Shown piece after piece: positions 1-5,485 of a DNA stretch of 7,858 nucleotides (position 1 is its first letter; every line of letters begins with the position of its first letter). The notes beneath the pieces are model-generated. The model did not search any database and had not been told where the DNA came from. It saw only the letters and a list, made by a program, of their open reading frames with translations. Source of the stretch: Oscillospiraceae bacterium. Lineage in GTDB: Bacteria > Bacillota > Clostridia > Oscillospirales > Acutalibacteraceae. The DNA lies in contig SVOX01000074.1 in the NCBI GenBank assembly GCA_015066165.1, positions 1 through 7,858 of the forward strand, given 5' to 3'. Position numbers and translations under genes: made by a program.

Positions 1-510
1 ATCCATATTATCTACTATCATTTTATTTAAAATGTAGTTTGTTGTTCCGTTTAGTATGCCCCAAATTTCGTCAATTTCATTTGCTGACATACATTGTGTC
101 ATCGGGCGTAAAACGGGGATACCGCCGCCAACAGATGCTTCAAAAAGGAAGTTGACGTTATTATCGTTTGCAATTTTAATAAGTTCAGCGCCTTTTGCGG
201 CTACAAGTTCTTTATTAGACGTAACTACGCTTTTACCTGCAAGCAAGCACTTTTTAACAAAGTCATAAGCAGGATTTACACCGCCCATAACTTCGGCTAC
301 AACTTTTACGTCACTGTCATTAAGAATTTGGTTAAAGTCCTTGGTGAACTTTTCACTGTAGGGGAGAGTGTCAAAACTTCTAAGGTCCAGAATGTATTTA
401 ACATTTACAGGTGTTTTAACTCGGCTTGAAATTCGCTCGTTGTGATTGATTAGAATTTCGGCAACGCCGGAACCTACAACACCATGCCCCATAATCGCTA
501 CATCAATCAT
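1..510 (-). CDS. hom: Homoserine dehydrogenase, N-terminal 170 codons (3' end outside window)
   Basis: This enzyme reduces aspartate semialdehyde to homoserine with NAD(P)H in the cytoplasm, at the branch to threonine and methionine. Reading the minus strand from ATG at 510-508 gives 170 uninterrupted codons. The Rossmann nucleotide-binding loop GHGVVGSGV spans residues 8-16. VVTSNK follows at 95-100, where K100 matches the first of the family's two conserved active-site lysines. SVGGGIP is at 126-132 and NGTTNYIL at 154-161, both hallmark motifs of the family. The start is supported by GGAG at 520-517, six bases upstream, and by the Rossmann strand beginning right after the Met. The rest of the catalytic domain, the second lysine and any C-terminal ACT domain lie beyond position 1. 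The gene is divergent from the ytvI-like gene and has its own promoter. The leader is only about 50 nt, too short for a T-box. Identification is firm. Confidence 0.95.
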   Translation of the reverse strand, partial: MIDVAIMGHGVVGSGVAEILINHNERISSRVKTPVNVKYILDLRSFDTLPYSEKFTKDFNQILNDSDVKVVAEVMGGVNPAYDFVKKCLLAGKSVVTSNKELVAAKGAELIKIANDNNVNFLFEASVGGGIPVLRPMTQCMSANEIDEIWGILNGTTNYILNKMIVDNMD

Positions 511-565
511 TTTTTACTCCTAAATATTTTACATAAATTTGGAAATATAAAATTATATAGATACT

Positions 566-594
566 ATTATATTTTATTATTAGGGAAAAATCAA
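566..594 (-). promoter_or_regulatory. Sigma-A promoter for hom
   Basis: On the minus strand TTGATT (594-589) is followed by a 17-base spacer and a perfect TATAAT (571-566). Transcription would start near 559, giving a leader of about 50 nt before the hom ATG. No riboswitch or attenuator fits in that leader. The -35 box abuts the dyad at 593-608, so a protein bound there could affect hom transcription. Confidence 0.75.
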
Positions 595-608
595 GTATAT
601 TAATACTT
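593..608. repeat. AT-rich dyad AAGTAT-N4-ATACTT
   Basis: Perfect 6-bp inverted repeat: AAGTAT at 593-598 and ATACTT at 603-608, separated by ATTA. It overlaps the first bases of the hom -35 box and touches the larger palindrome at 608-629. It could be an operator half of a two-site element. In such AT-rich DNA a dyad of this size can also arise by chance. Confidence 0.3.
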
Positions 609-629
609 TTTTGTAAACCATTACAAAAA
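608..629. promoter_or_regulatory. 22-bp perfect palindrome, possible operator
   Basis: TTTTTGTAA (608-616) and TTACAAAAA (621-629) are exact reverse complements around a 4-base spacer ACCA. The element lies between the hom promoter and the start of the ytvI-like gene, ending 12 bases before the latter's ribosome binding site. The position and symmetry suit binding by a dimeric repressor. The RNA form would be a weak 9-bp hairpin in the ytvI-like leader. No regulator gene is present in the window, so the binding protein is unknown. Confidence 0.45.
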
Positions 630-640
630 TTTGGCGAATA

Positions 641-645
641 GAGGG
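641..645 (+). promoter_or_regulatory. Ribosome binding site GAGGG that fixes the ytvI-like start
   Basis: GAGGG at 641-645 lies six bases before TTG 652. The more upstream in-frame TTG at 631 has only ttacaaaaat before it and no purine-rich site. The start at 652 is therefore preferred and the longer reading frame is seven codons too long. Confidence 0.7.
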
Positions 646-651
646 ATACTT

Positions 652-1716
652 TTGGAACGAAAATCAAAAAAAGCGTTTATTGTTGATGTGATTTATGCTG
701 TAATTATACTTACAATGGTGATTTTGGCGTCTTTTATTTTGTTTAAATACTTATTTCCCTTTGTTGTTGGAACACTTATTGCTTACCTGGTTCAACGTCC
801 GGCAACGTTATTTTGCCATAAAATTGGCTTGAAAAAAGGCGTTGTTGCGGCTTCTTTTTCGGTGCTGATATATTTGTGTTTTGGGTTTCTTTTAGGATTT
901 GTGGTTTACAAATTGGTTGGTTTTTCGGTTGGAATTGCAGAAAATTTACCTGATACACTTAAAAAATTTGCAACTGTTATAAATGGTTTGAAAGATAAGT
1001 TTTCAACTGTTTTTTCACTTTTGCCAAAGGAATTTTCGGTTGTTTTAGATAAATTTTTTGATAACACGTTATCAATGTTTTTTGAAAAGATAGGCGGCGC
1101 AATTTCGGGTTTTGCAGGCGGAGTTGCAAAAAAGATGCCCCAAATTTTTATAAGCGGTTTTGTAACTCTTATGGCAACTTGTTACATCGCCAAAGATTAT
1201 GACGGTTTGACAAAATTTATAAAGAATTTTTTTGGAAAAAAGTCAACACGAAAAATTGTTAAAATTAAGGAAATTTTTGTTGGAAGCGTTTTAAAAATGA
1301 TAAAAGCGTATTTGATTTTGCTTTTAATTACTTTTTTAGAACTGTTTATTGGCTTTTTGTTATTAGGGGTTGAATATCCTTTTATTTTAGCGATTTTAAT
1401 TGCTTTTGTTGACCTTTTGCCCGTTATTGGAACAGGTACGGTATTGGTGCCGTGGACTTTTGTTTCGGCACTTTTGGGTAATGTGAAATTTGCAATTTAT
1501 TTAGCGGTTTTATATGTGATAATTCTACTTTTGCGAAATTTTTTAGAGCCGAAAATTATTGGTAAACAAATTGGTGTAAATTCGCTTTTTACCTTGATTT
1601 TTATGTTTGCGGGATTTAAAGTTTTGGGCATTTTGGGGCTTATTTTATTTCCAATAATTTTTATTGTAACAATTAAATATTACAAATCTGAAATGGAGGA
1701 GGGGTTGTCAGTTTAG
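652..1716 (+). CDS. AI-2E family (PerM/YtvI-like) integral membrane protein
   Basis: A 354-residue polytopic membrane protein of the AI-2E/UPF0118 family. It has hydrophobic segments near residues 10-50 and 62-85, and a mostly soluble region around 86-155. Further membrane segments follow near 162-180, 215-240, 243-268, 280-300 and 310-345. The family signature DLLPVIGTGTVLVPW is at 254-268, and a second conserved stretch, LEPKIIGKQIG, lies after the next helix. Length and C-terminal motifs resemble the clostridial and bacillar YtvI subgroup, annotated as sporulation membrane proteins. That subgroup assignment is by pattern, and no transport substrate can be deduced. The start is TTG 652, chosen by its GAGGG site. 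It is the first gene of a plus-strand run, 38 bases before the DUF3343 gene. No convincing promoter is seen just upstream. Family call is firm; the YtvI subgroup is moderate. Confidence 0.88.
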   Translation: MERKSKKAFIVDVIYAVIILTMVILASFILFKYLFPFVVGTLIAYLVQRPATLFCHKIGLKKGVVAASFSVLIYLCFGFLLGFVVYKLVGFSVGIAENLPDTLKKFATVINGLKDKFSTVFSLLPKEFSVVLDKFFDNTLSMFFEKIGGAISGFAGGVAKKMPQIFISGFVTLMATCYIAKDYDGLTKFIKNFFGKKSTRKIVKIKEIFVGSVLKMIKAYLILLLITFLELFIGFLLLGVEYPFILAILIAFVDLLPVIGTGTVLVPWTFVSALLGNVKFAIYLAVLYVIILLLRNFLEPKIIGKQIGVNSLFTLIFMFAGFKVLGILGLILFPIIFIVTIKYYKSEMEEGLSV

Positions 1717-1733
1717 TCGCTTTTGCATAGTAT
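1705..1733 (+). promoter_or_regulatory. Possible weak promoter before the DUF3343 gene
   Basis: TTGTCA (1705-1710) and TAGTAT (1728-1733) are separated by 17 bases. The -35 matches the sigma-A consensus at five of six positions and the -10 at four. It begins inside the end of the ytvI-like gene and would give a leader of about 15 nt. If real, it would let the DUF3343/desulfurase pair be expressed apart from the membrane protein. Chance occurrence is quite possible. Confidence 0.25.
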
Positions 1734-1754
1734 GTAAAGACGGAGTGACCTAAT

Positions 1755-1970
1755 ATGAAAAAATATATAATACAAACAGGGACGGTGACTTATGCAATAA
1801 AGGGCCGTGACTTGTTGAGAAATAAGGGTTTTAAGGTGAAAGTTGAACGTATAACCGCAGATAAAAACTATGGTTGCGGATATGCAATAATTTTAGAGGG
1901 AAACCTTGAAAATGCTTTACAAACACTCCGCGAAAACGGAGTGAAGATACTCGATATAATTGAAAAGTAA
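1755..1970 (+). CDS. DUF3343 small protein (putative Se/S carrier-like)
   Basis: A 71-residue cytoplasmic protein with no signal peptide or membrane segment. It shows the DUF3343 pattern: an N-terminal beta strand (YIIQTGTVTYAIKG), a helix, a second strand, then a glycine-flanked cysteine in YGCGYAI (C41), and a C-terminal helix and strand. The family is described as putative selenium or sulfur carrier-like. The single cysteine in the GCG context is the obvious residue for holding sulfur or selenium, which is inference. It is often found beside class V cysteine desulfurases, as here, where the desulfurase gene begins 49 bases downstream. The start ATG has GGAGTGA at 1742-1748, with nine bases between GGAG and the ATG. 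The 3' part of the gene contains a perfect GC-rich hairpin (1924-1943). Family call is good; function is not proven. Confidence 0.8.
   Translation: MKKYIIQTGTVTYAIKGRDLLRNKGFKVKVERITADKNYGCGYAIILEGNLENALQTLRENGVKILDIIEK
1924..1943 (+). repeat. Hairpin inside the DUF3343 gene
   Basis: CACTCCG (1924-1930) and CGGAGTG (1937-1943) form a perfect 7-bp GC-rich stem with a CGAAAA loop. The right arm is identical to the Shine-Dalgarno region of the same gene (CGGAGTG, 1741-1747), so the left arm could also pair with that ribosome binding site. No T-run follows, so it is not a terminator. Confidence 0.4.
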
Positions 1971-1975
1971 TTTGG

Positions 1976-1999
1976 GGCATCTCGATATAACGGGATGCC
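1976..1999 (+). repeat. Intercistronic hairpin between the DUF3343 and desulfurase genes
   Basis: GGCATCTCG (1976-1984) pairs with CGGGATGCC (1991-1999) across an ATATAA loop, giving nine base pairs with one G-U. Wobble and A-U pairs can extend the stem to 1973-2002. It starts six bases after the DUF3343 stop and ends eight bases before the desulfurase ribosome binding site. The following tracttttg has only a short U-run. A partial terminator, an mRNA-stabilising or processing element, or a translational spacer are all possible. Confidence 0.55.
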
Positions 2000-2007
2000 T
2001 TACTTTT

Positions 2008-2014
2008 GAGGTGA
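2008..2014 (+). promoter_or_regulatory. Ribosome binding site GAGGTGA that fixes the desulfurase start
   Basis: GAGGTGA matches the core of the anti-Shine-Dalgarno complement. GAGG ends eight bases before TTG 2020. The upstream in-frame TTG at 1960 overlaps the DUF3343 gene, has no such site, and would add 20 residues translated through the hairpin that do not resemble the family. TTG 2020 gives the family-typical N-terminus MIYFDNAAT. Confidence 0.8.
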
Positions 2015-2019
2015 TTTTT

Positions 2020-3171
2020 TTGATTTATTTTGATAACGCCGCAACAAGCGGTAAAAAACCGATTTCTGTATCACGGGCAATGGCTTTTTCTGTTGAAAAT
2101 TATTCAGCAAATCCGGGGAGAAGCGGTCATGATTTATCGGTTAAAACGGCCGATAAAGTTTATAAAACAAGAGAAAAAATTTCAAACTTTTTTGGCTCTT
2201 GCGGTGCTGAAACGGTGGTGTTTACACAAAACTGCACCCACAGCATAAACTGCGTATTAAAAGGCGTTTTAAGGCGTGGGGACCATGTTATCGTGTCTGA
2301 TTTTGAACATAATGCGGTTATGCGTCCGTTAAACAAAATGGGCGTGAGTTATTCGGTTGCAAAAAGCGGTGATACAACCGCCAAGACGCTTGAAAATTTT
2401 AAACGCAATATAAAGCCAAATACACGGCTTGTTTTGGTGAGCGGTGCTTCCAACGTTACTGGTGAAGTTTTACCCATTTCTCAAATCGGGCTTATTTGTA
2501 AAAAGAAAAATATCAGATTTTGTGTTGATGCGGCGCAAATTGGCGGAATTTTGCCAATTGATATGCAAAAAATGAATATTGATTATTTGTGTTTAGCACC
2601 GCATAAAGGGCTTTACGCACCAATGGGGATAGGAGTTTTGATTTGCAGAAAACCAATAGAAAACACACTAATTGAGGGAGGCACAGGAACCGATTCGGTA
2701 AACTTTTTACAACCTACAACCCTGCCCGAAGGTTTAGAAAGCGGAACTATAAACGTTCCTGCGATTTTTGGACTTTCGGCGGGTGTGGATTTTGTTAAAA
2801 ATAAGGGTATTGAAACCATTTACAAGCACGAATTTTCATTACTTTCTTATTTGTATGATGAATTACTCAAAAATGAAAAAATTGTGCTTTACACTAAACC
2901 GCCAAAATTTAATTACACCGTACCCGTTTTGCCTTTTAATTACAAGGGACTTAAGAGTTTTGAAACTGCGCAAATTCTTAATAAATACGGCTTTGCGGTA
3001 AGGGCAGGTTACCATTGCGCACCAACTGCTCATAAAAAAATGGGCACAATGTCATACGGGGCAGTAAGAGTGAGTTTTGGGGCGTTTAATAACCGCTATG
3101 AAGTAACAAAATTTGTGAATTTGCTGAAAGACGAAAATTTTATAAAAAATTACAAAAAAGTTGTTGAATGA
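2020..3171 (+). CDS. Class V PLP-dependent aminotransferase, cysteine desulfurase family
   Basis: A 383-residue cytoplasmic fold-type I PLP enzyme expected to release sulfur, or selenium from selenocysteine, onto an active-site cysteine. It opens with the family signature YFDNAAT. Key residues are visible. CVDAAQ (168-173) supplies the PLP-ring aspartate D170 and Q173. APHKGL (193-198) supplies the Schiff-base lysine K196. RAGYHCAP (328-335) carries the likely persulfide cysteine C333. Length is normal for the family. It resembles the branch named simply 'cysteine desulfurase family protein', which sits beside DUF3343 and selenium genes in many Firmicutes, rather than IscS, NifS or SufS with Fe-S scaffold genes. 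No iscU or suf gene is nearby. TTG start with GAGGTGA. The last codons overlap the -35 box of the cdaA promoter. Family call is firm; physiological acceptor is unknown. Confidence 0.9.
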   Translation: MIYFDNAATSGKKPISVSRAMAFSVENYSANPGRSGHDLSVKTADKVYKTREKISNFFGSCGAETVVFTQNCTHSINCVLKGVLRRGDHVIVSDFEHNAVMRPLNKMGVSYSVAKSGDTTAKTLENFKRNIKPNTRLVLVSGASNVTGEVLPISQIGLICKKKNIRFCVDAAQIGGILPIDMQKMNIDYLCLAPHKGLYAPMGIGVLICRKPIENTLIEGGTGTDSVNFLQPTTLPEGLESGTINVPAIFGLSAGVDFVKNKGIETIYKHEFSLLSYLYDELLKNEKIVLYTKPPKFNYTVPVLPFNYKGLKSFETAQILNKYGFAVRAGYHCAPTAHKKMGTMSYGAVRVSFGAFNNRYEVTKFVNLLKDENFIKNYKKVVE

Positions 3172-3192
3172 TGGTTTTTTTTATGTTACAAT
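3164..3192 (+). promoter_or_regulatory. Probable sigma-A promoter for cdaA-cdaR (extended -10)
   Basis: TTGAAT (3164-3169) overlaps the desulfurase stop codon. After 17 bases comes TACAAT (3187-3192), preceded by TG at 3184-3185, an extended -10. A start near 3199 would give a leader of about 34 nt. A second possible promoter overlaps it: GTTACA (3185-3190), 17 bases, and a perfect TATAAT (3208-3213). Either or both may be used. Confidence 0.6.
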
Positions 3193-3213
3193 AAATTTGT
3201 ATAGATATATAAT
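3185..3213 (+). promoter_or_regulatory. Alternative downstream promoter for cdaA
   Basis: A perfect TATAAT at 3208-3213 follows GTTACA (3185-3190, four of six -35 matches) with a 17-base spacer. A start near 3220 would leave a leader of about 13 nt, enough to include the AAGGA site at 3224-3228. It overlaps the promoter at 3164-3192, and both cannot be occupied at once. Confidence 0.4.
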
Positions 3214-3232
3214 AAATTAAGAAAAGGATGTT

Positions 3233-4132
3233 TTGAGGTTGGGCGGTTTTTTTAATGCGCTTTATGCTACATTAAATCAAATACTTTATGCCATATCCCA
3301 TATTCGTGTTTTGGATATTCTGGATATTATCGTAATTGCCTTTATAATTTACAAGGCAATTGGTTTTTTGCGTGAATCCAGAGCGGGACAATTGGTAAAA
3401 GGTTTATTAATACTTTTTGCGATGTACGTAATTTCCGATTGGTTGGAACTTATGACTTTGCAATGGATATTGTCAAAAGTTATGGATTCGGTAATTATTG
3501 CGGCTGCCGTTATATTCCAACCCGAACTTCGCCGAATACTTGAAAACGTTGGTAAAACAAAGTTTGCTCGTGACCGCTTTTTTGAAGATAAAGAAAATGC
3601 TGTGGCAGAATCTATAGATAAAATAGGCAAAGCCGCCGGCTTTATGGCTGAAAAGAAAATCGGCGCTTTAATTGTTTTTGAAAGGGTTACTCAATTGGGT
3701 GAAATTGTTAATACCGGAACACTTATTGATGCTACGGCTTCGGTATCTATGGTAAATAACATATTCTTCCCAAAATCGCCTTTGCACGACGGCGCTATGA
3801 TAGTAAGAGAAGGCAGAATTTTGGCGGCAGGTTGTATTTTGCCATTAACCCAAAATGATAATTTAAACTCTCAATTAGGTACCCGTCACAGAGCGGCTAT
3901 CGGTATGAGTGAAAACTCTGATGCAGTTGTGTTGGTGGTTTCGGAAGAAACGGGAACCATATCTATTGCGGTTGGCGGTAAAATTACTCGAAACTATAAT
4001 TCGGTTACCGCTATTGCTGAGTTACACCATTTGTTAATCACTAATGAAAACGAAGAAAGCGAAAATAAAATTGTTTCGGTTTTCAAAAGTATTAATCCCT
4101 TTAAAAAGAACAAAGAAAGGAAGGATGACTAA
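3233..4132 (+). CDS. cdaA: Membrane-bound diadenylate cyclase CdaA
   Basis: CdaA condenses two ATP into cyclic di-AMP, a second messenger controlling potassium and osmolyte balance and cell-wall integrity in Firmicutes. The 299-residue protein has three N-terminal membrane helices (about 28-46, 52-69 and 76-95), then the conserved FQPELRR (95-101), then a cytosolic DAC domain at about 105-255. Both catalytic signatures are intact: DGA at 186-188 and RHR at 218-220 within GTRHRAAIG. The charged C-terminal tail is slightly longer than in Bacillus subtilis CdaA. The start is TTG 3233, with AAGGA at 3224-3228 four bases upstream. The spacing is short but no better in-frame start precedes the first helix. 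The stop codon overlaps the cdaR ATG by one base, which indicates translational coupling. Two overlapping promoters lie just upstream. Identification is firm. Confidence 0.96.
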   Translation: MRLGGFFNALYATLNQILYAISHIRVLDILDIIVIAFIIYKAIGFLRESRAGQLVKGLLILFAMYVISDWLELMTLQWILSKVMDSVIIAAAVIFQPELRRILENVGKTKFARDRFFEDKENAVAESIDKIGKAAGFMAEKKIGALIVFERVTQLGEIVNTGTLIDATASVSMVNNIFFPKSPLHDGAMIVREGRILAAGCILPLTQNDNLNSQLGTRHRAAIGMSENSDAVVLVVSEETGTISIAVGGKITRNYNSVTAIAELHHLLITNENEESENKIVSVFKSINPFKKNKERKDD

Positions 4133-5406
4133 TGTCTAAAATTTCAAACTTGTTGGCTTCCTTTTCTTTTAAAAAGTTGCTTTCAAACCGTAAGTTTAAC
4201 ATTGTGTTTTCAATTTTCTTGGCTTTTGTATTTTGGCTTTTAATTGTTGTTAAAGAAAATCCAATAATTGAACGCAGTTTTGCGAATATGACGGTTAATA
4301 TAAACCTTGAAAACACACTTGTTTCTGAAAACGGAATGAATATTATTGGCGATATATCAGAGCAAAAGTTTACCGTTGTGGTACGCGGCCCCACATATCT
4401 TATAAGTTCACTCAAGAGTGAAGATTTTAATCTTTATGCTTCGGCGGCTTCGGTTGATGCTCCCGGTGAATACAGTCTTGAAGTTTCTGCTACACCGGTT
4501 TCGGCTGAAAAGGGATATGAAATATTAAGCATTACACCGCTTAATATAAAAGTTTCGTTTGATTATATTGACACTAAAGAGTTCACACTTAAAGCATTGG
4601 CAGAAGGTGTAACCGCTAAAGAAGGACTTATTGCCGAAAATGCAGTTGTAAGCGGTGTTGAAACTGATACAGTTTCAATTACCGGTCCACGTTCGGTTAT
4701 AAATAAAATTGATTCGGTTGTGGCATATGCAAAGGTTGATAAAACTTTATCGGTTAGCGAAACCTTTGATGCCGATATAAAACTCTACAATGCTAAAGGT
4801 AAAAAAGTTAAAAGTGAAAACTTAACTATCAGTGAAACAAATGTAAAGGTAACCGTTCCTATTTCTAAAAAGAAAACGGTACCTGTTGAAGTTGATTTTT
4901 CAAACTTGCCAAAGGGCTTTGATAAAAAGTCGCTGTCTTACAGTATCGACCACGAAAAAGTTACAATTATTGGTACGCCCGAAGCGGTTGCTAAAACTAA
5001 AAAGATTAAACTTTCGCCTATTAATATTTCGGATATTTCTAAATCAACGTCAAGTTTTGATGTTTCGGCTTCACTGCCGGAGGGTATAAGATTACTCGAT
5101 AACATTGAACATTTTGTTGTTAAGTTTAACATCAACCAATACAGCGAGAAAATAATGGACGTAAAAGACCTTAAGGTTGAAAATTTAGGCAACGGTCTTA
5201 AAGTTTCGGGTGCAAAGATTAAAAACGTTAAGATTTGCGGACCGTACAGCGAATTGAGAAATCTTAATTCAAAAGATATTTATGCTGTGGTTGATTTGAC
5301 CGACAAAAAAGCCGGTGAACATTCGTTGGAGGTTCAAATTGGCTTTAAAGACATTGAAAAATCTTGGGCTATTGGAAAATATACCACAACCATCACAATA
5401 AAATAA
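4132..5406 (+). CDS. cdaR: YbbR-domain protein CdaR, partner of CdaA
   Basis: CdaR is a membrane-anchored extracytoplasmic protein that binds CdaA and tunes its c-di-AMP synthesis. The 424-residue protein has a basic N-terminus, one membrane helix at about 22-40, and an extracytoplasmic part made of repeated YbbR-like beta domains. I divide these at about 45-145, 147-242, 245-335 and 336-424. Each carries a recognisable strand pattern ending in VxVxGP or similar: VVVRGP in the first, VSITGP in the second, VTIIGT in the third and VKICGP in the fourth. Four domains agrees with the usual architecture. Translation is coupled to cdaA: ATG 4132 overlaps its stop, and AAGGA at 4121-4125 lies six bases upstream. 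A terminator follows five bases after the stop, so cdaA-cdaR is a two-gene unit. glmM does not follow. Identification is strong by sequence pattern and context. Confidence 0.93.
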   Translation: MSKISNLLASFSFKKLLSNRKFNIVFSIFLAFVFWLLIVVKENPIIERSFANMTVNINLENTLVSENGMNIIGDISEQKFTVVVRGPTYLISSLKSEDFNLYASAASVDAPGEYSLEVSATPVSAEKGYEILSITPLNIKVSFDYIDTKEFTLKALAEGVTAKEGLIAENAVVSGVETDTVSITGPRSVINKIDSVVAYAKVDKTLSVSETFDADIKLYNAKGKKVKSENLTISETNVKVTVPISKKKTVPVEVDFSNLPKGFDKKSLSYSIDHEKVTIIGTPEAVAKTKKIKLSPINISDISKSTSSFDVSASLPEGIRLLDNIEHFVVKFNINQYSEKIMDVKDLKVENLGNGLKVSGAKIKNVKICGPYSELRNLNSKDIYAVVDLTDKKAGEHSLEVQIGFKDIEKSWAIGKYTTTITIK

Positions 5407-5410
5407 AAAT

Positions 5411-5436
5411 AAGGGGCTGAAAAGCCCTTTATTTTA
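5411..5436 (+). terminator. Intrinsic terminator after cdaR
   Basis: AAGGGGCT (5411-5418) pairs with AGCCCTTT (5423-5430) over a GAAA tetraloop. The eight-pair stem includes one G-U and is followed by the U-rich tract attttat. It begins four bases after the cdaR stop. The broken U-run may allow some readthrough into the next genes. Confidence 0.8.
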
Positions 5437-5439
5437 TGA

Positions 5440-5469
5440 TTAACCTGTTTTCAAATACTTGCGTATAAT
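5440..5469 (+). promoter_or_regulatory. Likely promoter for the small membrane protein and recD2
   Basis: TTAACC (5440-5445, four of six -35 matches), an 18-base spacer and a perfect TATAAT (5464-5469). It lies just after the cdaR terminator, where a promoter is expected. The start would fall near 5475-5477, within the GGAGG ribosome binding site itself, so the leader would be only about ten bases. The spacing is unusually tight. Confidence 0.45.
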
Positions 5470-5474
5470 AAAAC

Positions 5475-5479
5475 GGAGG
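5475..5479 (+). promoter_or_regulatory. Ribosome binding site GGAGG that fixes the small-protein start
   Basis: GGAGG at 5475-5479 lies six bases before ATG 5486. An upstream in-frame TTG at 5459 would add nine basic residues, but it precedes the likely -10 box and has no ribosome binding site. ATG 5486 is clearly preferred. Confidence 0.85.
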
Positions 5480-5485
5480 GATTTT

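Noticed and set aside
56..268. Plus-strand open frame of 70 codons at the left edge
   Set aside because: It lies antisense within homoserine dehydrogenase, whose minus-strand frame has all family motifs; no ribosome binding site or family resemblance.
510..566. Threonine/methionine attenuator or T-box in the hom leader
   Set aside because: The leader is only about 50 bases from the predicted start site, with no T-box motif, short regulatory peptide or terminator stem.
593..612. AAGTAT hairpin followed by six T, resembling a terminator
   Set aside because: The stem is six mostly A-T pairs and no plus-strand gene lies upstream to terminate; an operator-type dyad is more sensible.
595..627. 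Sigma-E-like promoter (GTATATT and a TACA core) for the ytvI-like gene
   Set aside because: The gap between the boxes is about 18 bases, several too many for sigma-E, and the -10 match is only partial.
1693..1716. Strong Shine-Dalgarno-like GGAGGAGGGG followed by TTG
   Set aside because: The TTG is in the ytvI-like frame and meets TAG three codons later; it is the C-terminal coding sequence MEEGLSV, not a new start.
4101..4415. Minus-strand open frame of 104 codons across the cdaA/cdaR junction
   Set aside because: It is antisense to two well-supported genes and has no recognisable domain; explained by codon bias of the coding strand.
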